Shown here: piece after piece, positions 35,208 to 44,125 of the stretch | Position numbering within the stretch: the first letter of the stretch is position 1 | Layout of the letters: each line of letters begins with the position of its first letter | From: Amycolatopsis lurida | GTDB lineage: Bacteria > Actinomycetota > Actinomycetes > Mycobacteriales > Pseudonocardiaceae | Reading direction: 5' to 3' | NCBI RefSeq assembly: GCF_900105055.1 | Contig: NZ_FNTA01000004.1 | Span: 1,984,001 to 2,048,000, forward strand | DNA length: 64,000 nucleotides | Translations under genes and position numbers: made by a program | The notes under the pieces: model-generated | What the model saw: only the letters and a program-made list of their open reading frames with translations | What the model was told of the DNA's origin: nothing | Databases searched by the model: none

Positions 35208-36464
35208 GTGGCCAGCGATGATGCACCCCCTAAGACGTCCACCGAGTGGTGGCGCGTCGATACCGCGACGCTGCATGCCCGTAAACAAGAACTGGAAGTC
35301 CTGAAGCGGCGGGCGGATGCGGAGCAGAACGCGATCCTGGCGGAAATCAATTCCCGCGGGGTACGCGGGTGCAGCGGGCATTCGACCTTGGCGGCATTGA
35401 TATTCGAGGACTTCCTGGTGACCGACAAGGAAGCCTCCGCCCGCGCCGACCGCGTCCTGGCGTTGCACCCCGGCCCCTCGATCGGCGGTGAGGCTGAACC
35501 ACCGCTGGCCCCGTTGACCGCTCAGGCTGCTGCGGAGGGCGCGATCGGCGGGTCGCAGGTCGACGCGATCATCCGCACCCTGGCCCGTATCCCGTCCAGC
35601 GTGCCGGAGGAAGACGTGCGGGCGGGGGAGGCGATCCTGGTCGAGTTGGCTCGTCGGGCGGGGCCGCGGCAGATCGCCCGCGCCGGACGGCGTCTGCTGG
35701 ACGAACTCGACCCCGACGGGAAAGAACCCCGTAACGAGGACCCGAAAGACACTCGGCCGGAGTTGCGGTTCGTCAAGCACCGCGACGGCACTCTCGGCCT
35801 GAAGGGCACCCTCGATCTGGAGACCTATGCCCGGTTGAAATCCGATCTGGATCCGATGGCCAAGCCGCATAAGGCGATCGACGGGGTGCGGGACTCCCGC
35901 AGCCAGGACGAACGCTACGGGGACGCGTTCACCGACTATGTGCGGTTGAAGACGACCAGCCGTAACCTTCCCGGCCAAGCCGGCGAGGCGACCCACATCC
36001 TGGTCACCATGTCCTACGACGACTTGATCCGGGACATCGGCGAAGCGCACCTGGATCTGGTCGGGCCGATCAGCGCCACCGACGCCCGCATCCTCGCCTG
36101 CGACGCCCGCGTCCGACCAGGCGTCCTCGGCACCGCGGGAGAACCACTGGACATCGGCCGGTCGAAACGCACCGTGTCCCTCGCCCAGAAGTATGCGTTG
36201 ACGATCCGCGACGGCGGTTGCGCGTTCCCGGGCTGCGACATGCCAGTGCCGCGCTGTACGGCCCATCACATTGTGTTCTGGCGACACCACGGCGAAACGA
36301 AAATCGACAACCTCGTCCTGCTCTGCACCAAACACCACCGCCTCATCCACCACAGCGAATGGAAAGTCCAAATCGCCCAAGACGGACTGCCAGAGTTCAC
36401 TCCGCCCGCCTACCTCGACCCCACCGGGACGCCGAGACGGAACACCATGCACCTCAGAACATAG
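35208..36464 (+). CDS. DUF222/HNH endonuclease-domain protein (13E12 family)
   Basis: 418 aa. An N-terminal DUF222 helical region (to ~residue 300) is followed by a C-terminal HNH nuclease: GGCAFPGCDMPVPRCTAHHI, then FWRHHGETKIDNLVLLCTKHHRLIHH, with paired cysteines and the catalytic histidine/asparagine intact. The family is multi-copy in mycobacteria and relatives, including the 13E12 repeats, and behaves like a selfish element or nuclease of unknown role. GTG start at 35208. Upstream sequence 35040-35200 is markedly less GC-rich and gene-free. Confidence 0.88.
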   Translation: MASDDAPPKTSTEWWRVDTATLHARKQELEVLKRRADAEQNAILAEINSRGVRGCSGHSTLAALIFEDFLVTDKEASARADRVLALHPGPSIGGEAEPPLAPLTAQAAAEGAIGGSQVDAIIRTLARIPSSVPEEDVRAGEAILVELARRAGPRQIARAGRRLLDELDPDGKEPRNEDPKDTRPELRFVKHRDGTLGLKGTLDLETYARLKSDLDPMAKPHKAIDGVRDSRSQDERYGDAFTDYVRLKTTSRNLPGQAGEATHILVTMSYDDLIRDIGEAHLDLVGPISATDARILACDARVRPGVLGTAGEPLDIGRSKRTVSLAQKYALTIRDGGCAFPGCDMPVPRCTAHHIVFWRHHGETKIDNLVLLCTKHHRLIHHSEWKVQIAQDGLPEFTPPAYLDPTGTPRRNTMHLRT

Positions 36465-36520
36465 GCCGAACTCTGCGAGAAACCGCCTAAGCTCGACGAC
36501 AACCCACCTTGGAGTCGCCC

Positions 36521-37030
36521 GATGAGACTGGCGTGGGATGGCTACCTCAACGGCTGCGACGTGGGCGGCTTGCCCTCGGCCGATGGCCGGCGGGTCCGTT
36601 CGGCGCGCTTTTCCGATCGGACAGCCATAACCGGTTGACCGCCGAAGGAATCGCGGCGGTCCGCCGCGCGGGGATCGGTCGCATACTGGACCTCCGGTGG
36701 GCAAGGGAGACCATGTCGGAACCCAGCCCGTTCGCCGTCGCCCCCGTGTACCGCAACACTCCCCTGATCGCCGAGCCGGGCCGAACAAGGCACGACCATG
36801 CCGGACGCCTACCGGACCATGCTCGACGAAACCAGCGCCGGATCGCGGACGTCTTCGTTCGGTTGGGTGACGCACCGCCCGGCCCGCTCGCGGTGCACTG
36901 CACTGCCACGATCCTCCGGATGCTGGCTCATCTGAACGACCGGCACGGAGGCGTGCGCACGTACCTACTGCAGGGCGGAGCGACCCATGCCCGGCTCGGG
37001 CGAATACGGAACCGCCTGCTTTCCTCGTGA
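36521..37030 (+). pseudogene. Degraded protein tyrosine phosphatase (IphP/Y_phosphatase3-like)
   Basis: Pieces of a tyrosine phosphatase are spread over shifted frames. It starts in one frame (GCDVGGLPSADGRRVRS), shifts to FGALFRSDSHNRLTAEGI and RILDLRWARET, has another frame change around 36800 (MPDAYRTMLDE is in a different frame), then IADVFVRLGD and PLAVHCTA. The catalytic P-loop should read HCxAGKDRTG; after HCTA the GKDRTG part is missing and the frame resumes at an inner helix. Two shifts plus loss of the active-site loop make it non-functional. Confidence 0.8.
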
Positions 37031-37050
37031 GAGCCAAGACGAACGCGCAC

Positions 37051-37986
37051 TCAGACCGCGAACCGCTCCAACGCCGCCAGCTTCCACGCCAGTTTCACGT
37101 CACTCGAGCGATGTCCCGAGTCGTCGTCGATCAGCAACTCCGCTCCCGGCCAGGCGCGGGCGAGTTCCCAAGCCGTGTCCACCGGGCAGCTCAGGTCCCG
37201 GCGGCCGTGGATCAGCACGCCGGGAATGTTCCGCAACAGACCGGCGTCGCGGATCAGCTCGCCGGGTTCCAGCCAGCCCGCGTGGGAGTAGTAATGCGTG
37301 ACGATGCGCGCGAACGCGAGTTCCCATTCGCCGATCAGGCCATTGTGGACGGTCGCACCCGGTTCCAGTGACAGCACGGTGTCCTCCCAGACACACCAGG
37401 AGCGGGCGGCCTCGGTTCGCACCCGGGCGTCGGGGTCTTCCATGAGCCGTGCGTACGCGGCGACCAGGTCGCCGGTGAGGTCACCGCGAAAACGTGCCCA
37501 TTCTTCGGGGAAGAACCGGCCGACGCCGCGATAGAGCCAGTCGATCTCCGACGGCCGTGTCGTGCTGATGGAGCTGACGACGATCTCGGTGACCCGCTCC
37601 GGGAACCGTTCGGCGTAGGCGAGCGCGAGCGTCGTGCCCCACGAGCCTCCGGTGACGAGCCAGCGTTCGACCCTCAGATGCTTCCGTAGCCGCTCCATGT
37701 CGGCGACGAGATGATCGGTCGTGTTGTGCCGCAGGTCGGTCGCCGGGTCGCTCGCGTGCGGGGTGCTGCGGCCGCAGCCGCGCTGATCGAACAGCACCGC
37801 ACGGTAGCGGGCCGGGTCGAACATTCGCCGCATTCCCGGCGTGCAGCCCTGTCCGGGGCCTCCGTGGAGCATGACCGCCGGCTTACCTGCCGGATTCCCG
37901 CAGGTCTCCCAGTAGACGGCGTTGCCGTCACCTACATCGAGCAGTCCGCTGTCGTACGGCTCGGCTGGTGGATACAGATCGATCAT
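37051..37986 (-). CDS. pip: Proline iminopeptidase
   Basis: 311 aa alpha/beta-hydrolase that removes N-terminal proline from peptides in the cytoplasm. Oxyanion HGGPGQGC, DQRGCGRSTPH with the family TDLRHNTTDHLVADMERLR segment, nucleophile in GGSWGTTL, Asp in HGRRDLSCP and His in DSGHRSSD. Full length and intact. ATG at 37986. Upstream gap to the divergent ligase gene is about 130 nt. Confidence 0.95.
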   Translation of the reverse strand: MIDLYPPAEPYDSGLLDVGDGNAVYWETCGNPAGKPAVMLHGGPGQGCTPGMRRMFDPARYRAVLFDQRGCGRSTPHASDPATDLRHNTTDHLVADMERLRKHLRVERWLVTGGSWGTTLALAYAERFPERVTEIVVSSISTTRPSEIDWLYRGVGRFFPEEWARFRGDLTGDLVAAYARLMEDPDARVRTEAARSWCVWEDTVLSLEPGATVHNGLIGEWELAFARIVTHYYSHAGWLEPGELIRDAGLLRNIPGVLIHGRRDLSCPVDTAWELARAWPGAELLIDDDSGHRSSDVKLAWKLAALERFAV

Positions 37987-38119
37987 GAAGCAAGGCTAGA
38001 CCGTCAGTGAGACCCCGAAACACTTTCGCCGCAACGAAGTTCAGCACACCGGCCCTTTCCTCGCCCCGCCGGAGCGGGCAGATTCAGTGATACCGGCGAA
38101 AACCACGGAACGGGGAACC

Positions 38120-39199
38120 ATGTTCACCCTTGGTGTGGAAGAAGAGTTCGTCCTGCTCGACCCGGTGGACGGCTCGGTCGCGTTGCGAGCCCCCGAACTG
38201 ATCGCAAGCCTCGCCCCCGGACCGGACGTCACCGGTGAGCTGATGCGGTTCCAGATCGAGACCGCGACCGGCGTCTGCCGCGGTCTCGACGAGGTGCGCT
38301 CGGAGCTGACGCGGCTGCGGCAGATCGTCGCGACGGCGGCGCGGGCCGACGGTTGCCTGATGGTGGCGACGGGCATCCCGCCCTGCGGCCTGCGGGGAGA
38401 CGCGCTCACGCCGGAGCCCCGGTACCGGCGGATGGCACAGGCGTTCCCGGACCTGATCCGTGAGGCGGGGACCTGCGCCTGCCATGTGCACGTCGGTCTG
38501 CCGTCGCGGGATCTCGGCGCACGGGTCCTCGCCGGGCTGCGGCCGTGGCTCGCGCCGTTGCTGGCGCTCAGCGCCAACTCCCCGGTCGAAAACGGCGCCG
38601 ACTCAGGATGGTCGAGCAGGCGCTTCCCGCTCTGGGACCGGTGGCCGACGGCGCGACCACCCGAAGAATGGTCCGGCGCGGCCGCGTACGACCGGAGCCT
38701 CGCGGAGGCCGTGCGCCACCGCGCCGCCCTCGACGCGGCGGGCGTGTACTTCTACGCCCGGCTTTCCCCGCGGTATCCCACGGTCGAGGTGCGGATCGCC
38801 GACGTCTGCCTGTCGGTCGACGACGCGGTGTTGCTCGCCGCGCTGGTGCGCGGACTGGTCGCGACCTGCGCCGAAACCACGAGACCGCCGCGTGCTCGCG
38901 GTGCCCGGATCGGCGCGGCGTTGACGGCGGCCGCGCGCCGCGGACTGGACGGGCCGGGCGTCGACGTCTTCACCGGCCGGGAGGCCGATCAGCGCGATCT
39001 GCTCGGCGAACTCGTCGAGTTCGTCCGGCCGGCGCTCAGGGCCGCGGGCGACGAGGAGGACGTCGAGCAAGGGTTGGACGCGCTGTTCGGCCACGGCACC
39101 GGCGCGACCCGGCAACGCCGATTGCTCGCGGAAGCGGCCTCCCCCGGCGAGTTCGCCGCGGAACTCGCGCACGCCACGATGACCGTCCCGGCCAGGTGA
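38120..39199 (+). CDS. YbdK-type carboxylate-amine ligase (glutamate-cysteine ligase-like)
   Basis: 359 aa GCS2 superfamily: TLGVEEEFVLLDP at the N-terminus carries the metal-binding glutamates, then MRFQIETATGVCR, CACHVHVGLPSRD and SANSPVENGADSGWSSRRFPLW. ATP-dependent formation of a gamma-glutamyl or similar amide is expected; in E. coli YbdK has weak glutamate-cysteine ligase activity. In actinomycetes relatives occur in secondary-metabolite clusters, which fits its position at the left border of the PKS locus. ATG at 38120; codons further upstream lack a ribosome-binding site. Confidence 0.87.
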   Translation: MFTLGVEEEFVLLDPVDGSVALRAPELIASLAPGPDVTGELMRFQIETATGVCRGLDEVRSELTRLRQIVATAARADGCLMVATGIPPCGLRGDALTPEPRYRRMAQAFPDLIREAGTCACHVHVGLPSRDLGARVLAGLRPWLAPLLALSANSPVENGADSGWSSRRFPLWDRWPTARPPEEWSGAAAYDRSLAEAVRHRAALDAAGVYFYARLSPRYPTVEVRIADVCLSVDDAVLLAALVRGLVATCAETTRPPRARGARIGAALTAAARRGLDGPGVDVFTGREADQRDLLGELVEFVRPALRAAGDEEDVEQGLDALFGHGTGATRQRRLLAEAASPGEFAAELAHATMTVPAR

Positions 39200-39211
39200 G
39201 GCGACCCCGCG

Positions 39212-39826
39212 TCACAGCCAGCCGGACTCCCTGGCGATCCGCACCGCGTCGACCCGGTTGCGGGCGCTGAGCTTCGAAACGATCGTCGTCAGGTAGTTCC
39301 GCACGGTACCGGCGGACAGGAACAGCTCGGCGGCGATCTCGGTCGGGTCGGAGCCGACCGACGCCAGCCGGAGCACCTCGATCTCGCGGGTGGTGAGCGG
39401 GCAATCCTCGCTGTCCCAGGCGGCGAGCGCCAGATCGCCGTCGACCACGCGCCGTCCGGCGGCGACCCCGCGGACCGCGTTGGCGAGCCTGTCGGCGGGC
39501 GCGTCCTTGCGAAGGAAGCCGTTGACCTTCGCGGCCAGCGCCCGTCGCAGCGTGCCGGGGCTGCCGAGCGAAGTGAGGATCAGCGTGCGGACCGCCGGAA
39601 GCCGCTCGTGCAGCTCGGCGGCCGCGGTGAGCCCGTCCTTGCCCGGCAGGTCGATGTCGATGAGCGCGACGTCGGGGCGCGCGGACTGGGCGAGCGGGAG
39701 GATCTCGTCGCCGCTCGCGCATTCGGCGACGACCTCGATGTCGGGTTCCAAGCCGAGCAGCGCGACCAGGGCGCCACGGACAATATGCATGTCCTCGGCC
39801 ACCAGGACCTTGATCATCGACCCCAT
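39212..39826 (-). CDS. NarL/LuxR-type response regulator, paralogue 1
   Basis: 204 aa. Receiver domain VLVAEDMHIVRGALVALL with phospho-acceptor Asp in ALIDIDLPGKDG, Thr in LILTSLG and Lys in LRKDAPADRL; C-terminal LuxR HTH: TTREIEVLRLASVGSDPTEIAAELFLSAGTVRNYL split across helices. Nearly the same protein is encoded at 42496 and 48153. Start at ATG 39826 (MGSM) with GGAAAGG just upstream; MIKV at 39817 is possible. The likely kinase is the tandem kinase at 45829; inference from synteny and shared family. Confidence 0.92.
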   Translation of the reverse strand: MGSMIKVLVAEDMHIVRGALVALLGLEPDIEVVAECASGDEILPLAQSARPDVALIDIDLPGKDGLTAAAELHERLPAVRTLILTSLGSPGTLRRALAAKVNGFLRKDAPADRLANAVRGVAAGRRVVDGDLALAAWDSEDCPLTTREIEVLRLASVGSDPTEIAAELFLSAGTVRNYLTTIVSKLSARNRVDAVRIARESGWL

Positions 39827-39838
39827 CTGCCTTTCCAC

Positions 39839-40175
39839 CCGCGTCTCTCCCCCGAGCCGACGATACTATCCTCACATACCCGTTCCGCGAAATGGAAACC
39901 GGCCCTTGACCGCCGAGGGGGTGCGCGGTCGAGGGCCGGTTCTGTGTTGTCGCGGGAATACGTTCTTCGCACCACGCCAACACGGTCGGGGTGGTTCCGA
40001 CGGGAATGCGCTACCAGGAATTCTGCGCTCACCCGGCACGGGGATCCAGTGCGCGCACCATTGCCGGACCGTGGTTTTCGCATGGTCCCGCCGCCGGACG
40101 GCGACCGTGAAATTTTCATGTCACCGCACACAGCAATTCATATCGGGCGATGAATCAAGCACTTCAGGAGTAGCG
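39839..40175. promoter_or_regulatory. Divergent regulatory region with hairpin
   Basis: 337 bases between the response regulator and the AraC gene. A 17-bp stem with one mismatch (39897-39913 with 39925-39941, core AACCGGCCCT/AGGGCCGGTT) lies in the first third, upstream of both genes; it could terminate a small transcript or act as a leader structure. No gene was recognised in the rest. Confidence 0.5.
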
Positions 40176-40982
40176 GTGGCGAACAGTAGTGTCGAAACCG
40201 CAAACATCCCAGAAATCCTCGAGCGAAAGGACGGCACAATGGATGAGACTGTCCGGCGAGCCGTGGAGCGAGCCATTGGGGCCATGCACGAGAAACTGGG
40301 CGAAGAGCTCACTATCGACGACATCGCCCGCGCCGCGACCTTCAGTAAATTCCATTTCAGCAGGGTGTTCCAGCAGGCCACCGGCGTCTCTCCCGGCCGG
40401 TTCCTGTCCGCGCTGCGCCTCGACGAGGCCAAACGCCTGCTGCTGACGACCTCGATCTCGGTCGCCGACATCAGCCACCGCGTGGGCTACAACGGTGTCG
40501 GCACCTTCAGCACGCGGTTCAGCAACCGCGTGGGCCTCTCTCCCTCCGCGTACCGCCGGCAGGGCGGCTTCCAGCACCGCCTGGCGGGCGAACCCCTGCC
40601 CGGCGCGAAGCCGGCGATCGTCCGCGGTTTCGTGTCCGCTCCGCCGGAGATCTCACCCGGTCTCGTGTTCGTCGGCCTCTTCCCGACCCGTATCCCCGAG
40701 GGCGCGCCCGTGCGGCACACGGTCATCGACGTCCCCGGCCCCTATCAGCTGACCGACGTCCCGGAAGGCACCTGGCACCTCGTCGCGCACTGCGTGACCG
40801 GGCCGCTCACGCGCCGCGGCACCGGGCTCACCGGGCACCACGGGCCGATCACCGTCGAACCGGGCGTCACGGCGCGGCTGGCGGACCTGCGGGTGCGCCC
40901 CAAGCGCCTGTTCGACCCGCCGGTCCTGCTCGCGCTCCCCGATCTGCGGCACCGGCCGCAGCCGGTCAGGCAGGCGGCCTGA
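40176..40982 (+). CDS. AraC-family regulator with N-terminal DNA-binding domain
   Basis: 268 aa. Unusually the double HTH is at the front (LTIDDIARAATFSKFHFSRVFQ and ISVADISHRVGYNGVGTFSTRF) and a GyrI-like or carboxypeptidase-regulatory beta domain of ~140 residues follows (VSAPPEISPGLVFVGLFPT, WHLVAHCVTGPL). GTG at 40176 has GGAG five bases before it; ATG at 40239 is the alternative, also with AAGGA. It is followed by a bidirectional hairpin shared with the convergent DUF1702 gene. Probably a local regulator of the cluster. Confidence 0.87.
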   Translation: MANSSVETANIPEILERKDGTMDETVRRAVERAIGAMHEKLGEELTIDDIARAATFSKFHFSRVFQQATGVSPGRFLSALRLDEAKRLLLTTSISVADISHRVGYNGVGTFSTRFSNRVGLSPSAYRRQGGFQHRLAGEPLPGAKPAIVRGFVSAPPEISPGLVFVGLFPTRIPEGAPVRHTVIDVPGPYQLTDVPEGTWHLVAHCVTGPLTRRGTGLTGHHGPITVEPGVTARLADLRVRPKRLFDPPVLLALPDLRHRPQPVRQAA

Positions 40983-41000
40983 GCCTCATCCGCGTGCCGG

Positions 41001-41043
41001 GAAAGGGCCGTTCAAGACGTCCGGCGTCTTGAACGGCCCTTTC
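41001..41043. terminator. Bidirectional terminator, 19-bp perfect stem
   Basis: GAAAGGGCCGTTCAAGACG (41001-41019) is exactly complementary to 41025-41043, loop TCCGG. It lies midway between the convergent AraC and DUF1702 stops and is the strongest stem in this part of the window. Confidence 0.85.
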
Positions 41044-41060
41044 ACGACATCCAGGGACCC

Positions 41061-42056
41061 TCAGGCGGCCAGGCGGCCCACCGTCGGGGCGAGACCGTCC
41101 CGGATGTTCTGCCGCCACAGCTCGTACGCGGGCGTCCCGTCCGCGGCGTCCTCGGTGACCTCGGTCGAGTCGGCCAGGTCGACGGCCTCCTCGATGCTCA
41201 GCCCGGCGAGCGTCCGCGCGGCCAGGCGGGTGTGCGGGGGGACGAACGACGAGAACGTCCGCGCCTTCACCGCGAACACGACGCCGAGACCGAGTTCGTC
41301 CTGGTGTTCACCCGCGGCCTCGCGCAGCCTCTCCAGTCCGGCCTGGTCGCAACCGCCCGCGAAGGTCGAGGCCAGCCCGACGCCGCTCCACAGGTCCGGG
41401 CGGCGTTCGGCGGGGAAGCGGTTCACCGCCTCGGCGACCTGCACCGGGTCACCGCCGTTGATGAACCACAACGCCCGCCCGACGCCCTGGTCACAGGCGC
41501 GCGGGAAGTAGGCGGGGGCGCCGGCCCACGGGTACGGCTTGGGGACGAACTGCTCGCCGACCCACTTGTCCGTGTCGAAGTAGGCGCGGTCGAAGGCGTA
41601 TCCGTCGACGGCCAGCCAGCTCATCGTCGGGTGGAACGGGACGCCGTCCAGCTCCGGCAGCACCTTCTTCCACAGCGGCCGGGGCAGCCGGGCCATCGCG
41701 AACCCGATGCCGATGTAGGTCAGGAACACGTGCGGGAGCCCGGGACCGCTCATCAGTTCGGCCGTGCGGTCCTTCCGCCCGCCGGGCATGACGTCCAGGA
41801 TGGTGAACGCCATCGCCGCGCCCTCGTAGGCGAACCCGCGCAGCTCCGGCTCGACCATGTCCAGCCGCCGTTCGGCCTCCCACAGCGCCGGCGCGTCGAT
41901 CCCCCATTCGAAGCCGCACACCACCGACTGCGGGATCGACTCCAGGCGGGCGGTCGCCGGGGTCGGCGGCACTCCGAACCCTCGCCCCTCGAAGCCGACC
42001 GAAGCCAGCGAAGGCGCGAACAACACCTTGCGCAGAGCACCCAGCAATGAGCTCAT
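41061..42056 (-). CDS. DUF1702 protein, enediyne-cassette (UnbL/E3-type) component
   Basis: 331 aa. Family hallmarks: GFAYEGAAMAFTILDV, PHVFLTYIGIGFAMARL, SWLAVDGYAFDRAYFD, CDQGVGRALWFINGG and RRPDLWSGVGLASTFAGG. DUF1702 proteins are encoded beside enediyne PKS genes in many actinomycetes and are needed for warhead formation, though their chemistry is undefined. I cannot say with certainty which of the named cassette members it equals. It lies about 14 kb from the PKS end, facing a terminator. ATG at 42056 with AAAGGA upstream. Confidence 0.82.
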   Translation of the reverse strand: MSSLLGALRKVLFAPSLASVGFEGRGFGVPPTPATARLESIPQSVVCGFEWGIDAPALWEAERRLDMVEPELRGFAYEGAAMAFTILDVMPGGRKDRTAELMSGPGLPHVFLTYIGIGFAMARLPRPLWKKVLPELDGVPFHPTMSWLAVDGYAFDRAYFDTDKWVGEQFVPKPYPWAGAPAYFPRACDQGVGRALWFINGGDPVQVAEAVNRFPAERRPDLWSGVGLASTFAGGCDQAGLERLREAAGEHQDELGLGVVFAVKARTFSSFVPPHTRLAARTLAGLSIEEAVDLADSTEVTEDAADGTPAYELWRQNIRDGLAPTVGRLAA

Positions 42057-42495
42057 CACATACGTCCTTTGTGGATAGTGGCGAATTCGCGTGCGAAACC
42101 GGCTCGTGCCGAGGACACCACGCCGTGCTCTCCACCCGCTCGACGCCCGATCGAGATCGGCGCCGGTACCGCCGAACAGGCCATCCCCGTCTTCCGGCAA
42201 GGGGGCTGGTTCACCCGTTCGGCGGGCGAATTCACCGGAATGGAAAGTACTCAACAGGGAATGAAATGCGCTCCGCGCGGCCTTTTTACCGCCCTCCTAC
42301 ATGACGGTGAGTAATCGATCGCTCGCAGTTTCATCACTCTCGAAGTCGCCGCATCGTCGCAGCTCACCCGGACTTGATCAGACCGAAGTGATCTCCAGGA
42401 AAAGCGCAACCTTGTATCGTGCGAATCAGATTCACTCTTACGGGTTTGCTGGGTACACTGAGAGTTACTGCTTTTCTGGGGAAGAGGAGGTCGGA
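42057..42495. promoter_or_regulatory. Divergent promoter region between DUF1702 and response regulator 2
   Basis: 439 bases without a gene. It includes GAATC-A-GATTC at 42423-42433, a perfect dyad, about 60 nt ahead of the regulator start, followed by TTGCTG/TACACT-like promoter elements. A half-site related to this dyad (GAATCA) recurs upstream of the tandem kinase. Confidence 0.4.
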
Positions 42496-43101
42496 GTGAT
42501 CCGAGTCCTGTTGGCCGAGGACATGCACATGGTCCGCGGCGCCTTGGTCGCCCTGCTGAACCTCGAACGCGACATCGAGGTCGTCGCGGAGGTCGGTTCC
42601 GGCGACAAGATCCTTCCGATGGCGGCGGAGTACCTGCCGGACGTCGCGATCATCGACATCGACCTGCCCGCCAAAGACGGGCTCACGGCCGCTTCCGAAC
42701 TCTGCCAGCAACTTCCGAGTGTCCGCACCCTGATCCTCACGTCGCTCGGCCGTCCGGGCACCGTACGCCGCGCGCTGGACGCGAAGGTCAACGGCTTCCT
42801 GCTCAAGGACGCGCCCGCCGACAAACTCGCCAACGCCGTCCGCTCGGTCGCCACCGGCCGCCGGGTCATCGACAGCGAACTCGCTTTGTCCGCGTGGGAA
42901 ACCGAGGACTGCCCGCTGACCCCACGGGAGGTCGAGATCCTCCGCCTCGCCGCGAACGGACGCACGGTCGCCGACATCGCGGCCGAACTGTTCCTGTCAC
43001 CGGGAACGGTCCGGAACTATCTCGCCACGGTGGTGACGAAACTCAACGCCCGCAACCGGGTGGACGCCATCCGCATCGCCGGCGATTCGGACTGGCTCTG
43101 A
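42496..43101 (+). CDS. NarL/LuxR-type response regulator, paralogue 2
   Basis: 201 aa. VLLAEDMHMVRGALVALL, Asp in IIDIDLPAKDG, then LuxR HTH with TPREVEILRLAANGRTVADIAAE and LFLSPGTVRNYL. Same architecture as paralogues 1 and 3, and the three share the EDMH, VRGALVALL and ARNRVDAIRIA landmarks. GTG at 42496 follows AGGAGG with a 5-nt spacer; the long frame upstream to 42301 is not used. It precedes the SARP gene, so it may be in an activation cascade. Confidence 0.93.
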   Translation: MIRVLLAEDMHMVRGALVALLNLERDIEVVAEVGSGDKILPMAAEYLPDVAIIDIDLPAKDGLTAASELCQQLPSVRTLILTSLGRPGTVRRALDAKVNGFLLKDAPADKLANAVRSVATGRRVIDSELALSAWETEDCPLTPREVEILRLAANGRTVADIAAELFLSPGTVRNYLATVVTKLNARNRVDAIRIAGDSDWL

Positions 43102-43265
43102 CTTTGACCGCGTCTTCTCTTTTGCCACAACCGGTTCAGCGCCCGAAGTCGTGACGATCGCATGCGGGGCAAAGAAAAAATCATGCCTTGTAGTGTGTTT
43201 CCGGCACTGTTCCGAAGGTTCCGCCTCTGTCACCGTCATTGAGGGGGAGTCCGGAGGGGCAGGGG

Positions 43266-44078
43266 ATGCACGCGATGACGATCGAACCGGGTGACACGGC
43301 CGCCTCGGCCGGTGCGCCGCACGGGGTGCGCGCGCGGCTCCTCGGCCCGCTCGAACTGCACATCGGTGACACCGATCGCGCGCCCAGCACCCCGAAACTC
43401 CTGCAACTGCTGGCGATGCTGCTCATCCGCCCCGGCAGGACGGTCCACGTCGACTCCCTGGTCCACGAGCTGTGGAACGAAGCCCCGCCGCGCAGTGTCC
43501 GCCGGACCCTGCACACCTACGTCCACCACCTCCGCCGCCACCTCGATCCCGGCGGAACCGGCGATCTGCTGGTCACCAGCCCGCCCGGGTACCGGCTCGA
43601 GATCGACGCGGGAGCGGTCGACGTGTGGGAGTTCCAGCGGCTCCACCGCCTCGGCCGCGAACTGCTCGAAGAAGGCGATAACGCGGCGGCCGCGCACGCG
43701 TTCCGTACCGCACTGGACCTGTGGTCCGGTCCCCCGCTGGCGAACATCCACTGTGGACCGACCTTGGCCGCCTACACCGTCTATCTGCTGGAGCACCGGC
43801 GCGACGCCCGTGACCTGTGGATCGAAGCCGAGATCCGCGCCGGCCGACACCGGGAGATGCTCGGCGTACTGCGGTCGCTGACCACCGCGGACCCGTTCGA
43901 CGAAACCCTGCACGCCCACCTGATCCGCGCGCTGGGGCTCAGCGGACGGCGCAGTGACGCCCTGGCGTCCTACGAATGGCTGCGCTCCAGGCTCGAGGAC
44001 GAACTGGGGGTGAAACCCAGCGCCGAACTGCGAGAGCTGCACCGTGAACTGCTTTCCGAGGGGCACCCGGTCCGCTGA
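43266..44078 (+). CDS. SARP-family activator (AfsR/DnrI-like)
   Basis: 270 aa. An OmpR-like winged helix (RARLLGPLELHIGD, then WNEAPPRSVRRTLHTYVHHLRRHLD) is followed by a bacterial transcriptional activation domain with RAGRHREMLGVLRSLTTADPFDETLHAHLI and LEDELGVKPSAELRELHRELL. SARPs are pathway-specific activators of antibiotic clusters, which supports a secondary-metabolite locus here. GGAGG eight bases before ATG 43266; a TTG nine codons earlier is less likely. Transcribed with the response regulator at 42496 (164-nt gap). Confidence 0.93.
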   Translation: MHAMTIEPGDTAASAGAPHGVRARLLGPLELHIGDTDRAPSTPKLLQLLAMLLIRPGRTVHVDSLVHELWNEAPPRSVRRTLHTYVHHLRRHLDPGGTGDLLVTSPPGYRLEIDAGAVDVWEFQRLHRLGRELLEEGDNAAAAHAFRTALDLWSGPPLANIHCGPTLAAYTVYLLEHRRDARDLWIEAEIRAGRHREMLGVLRSLTTADPFDETLHAHLIRALGLSGRRSDALASYEWLRSRLEDELGVKPSAELRELHRELLSEGHPVR

Positions 44079-44125
44079 CCGAGCACCACCGCCACCACCA
44101 GATCAAGGAATATGAGGAGTCAAGC

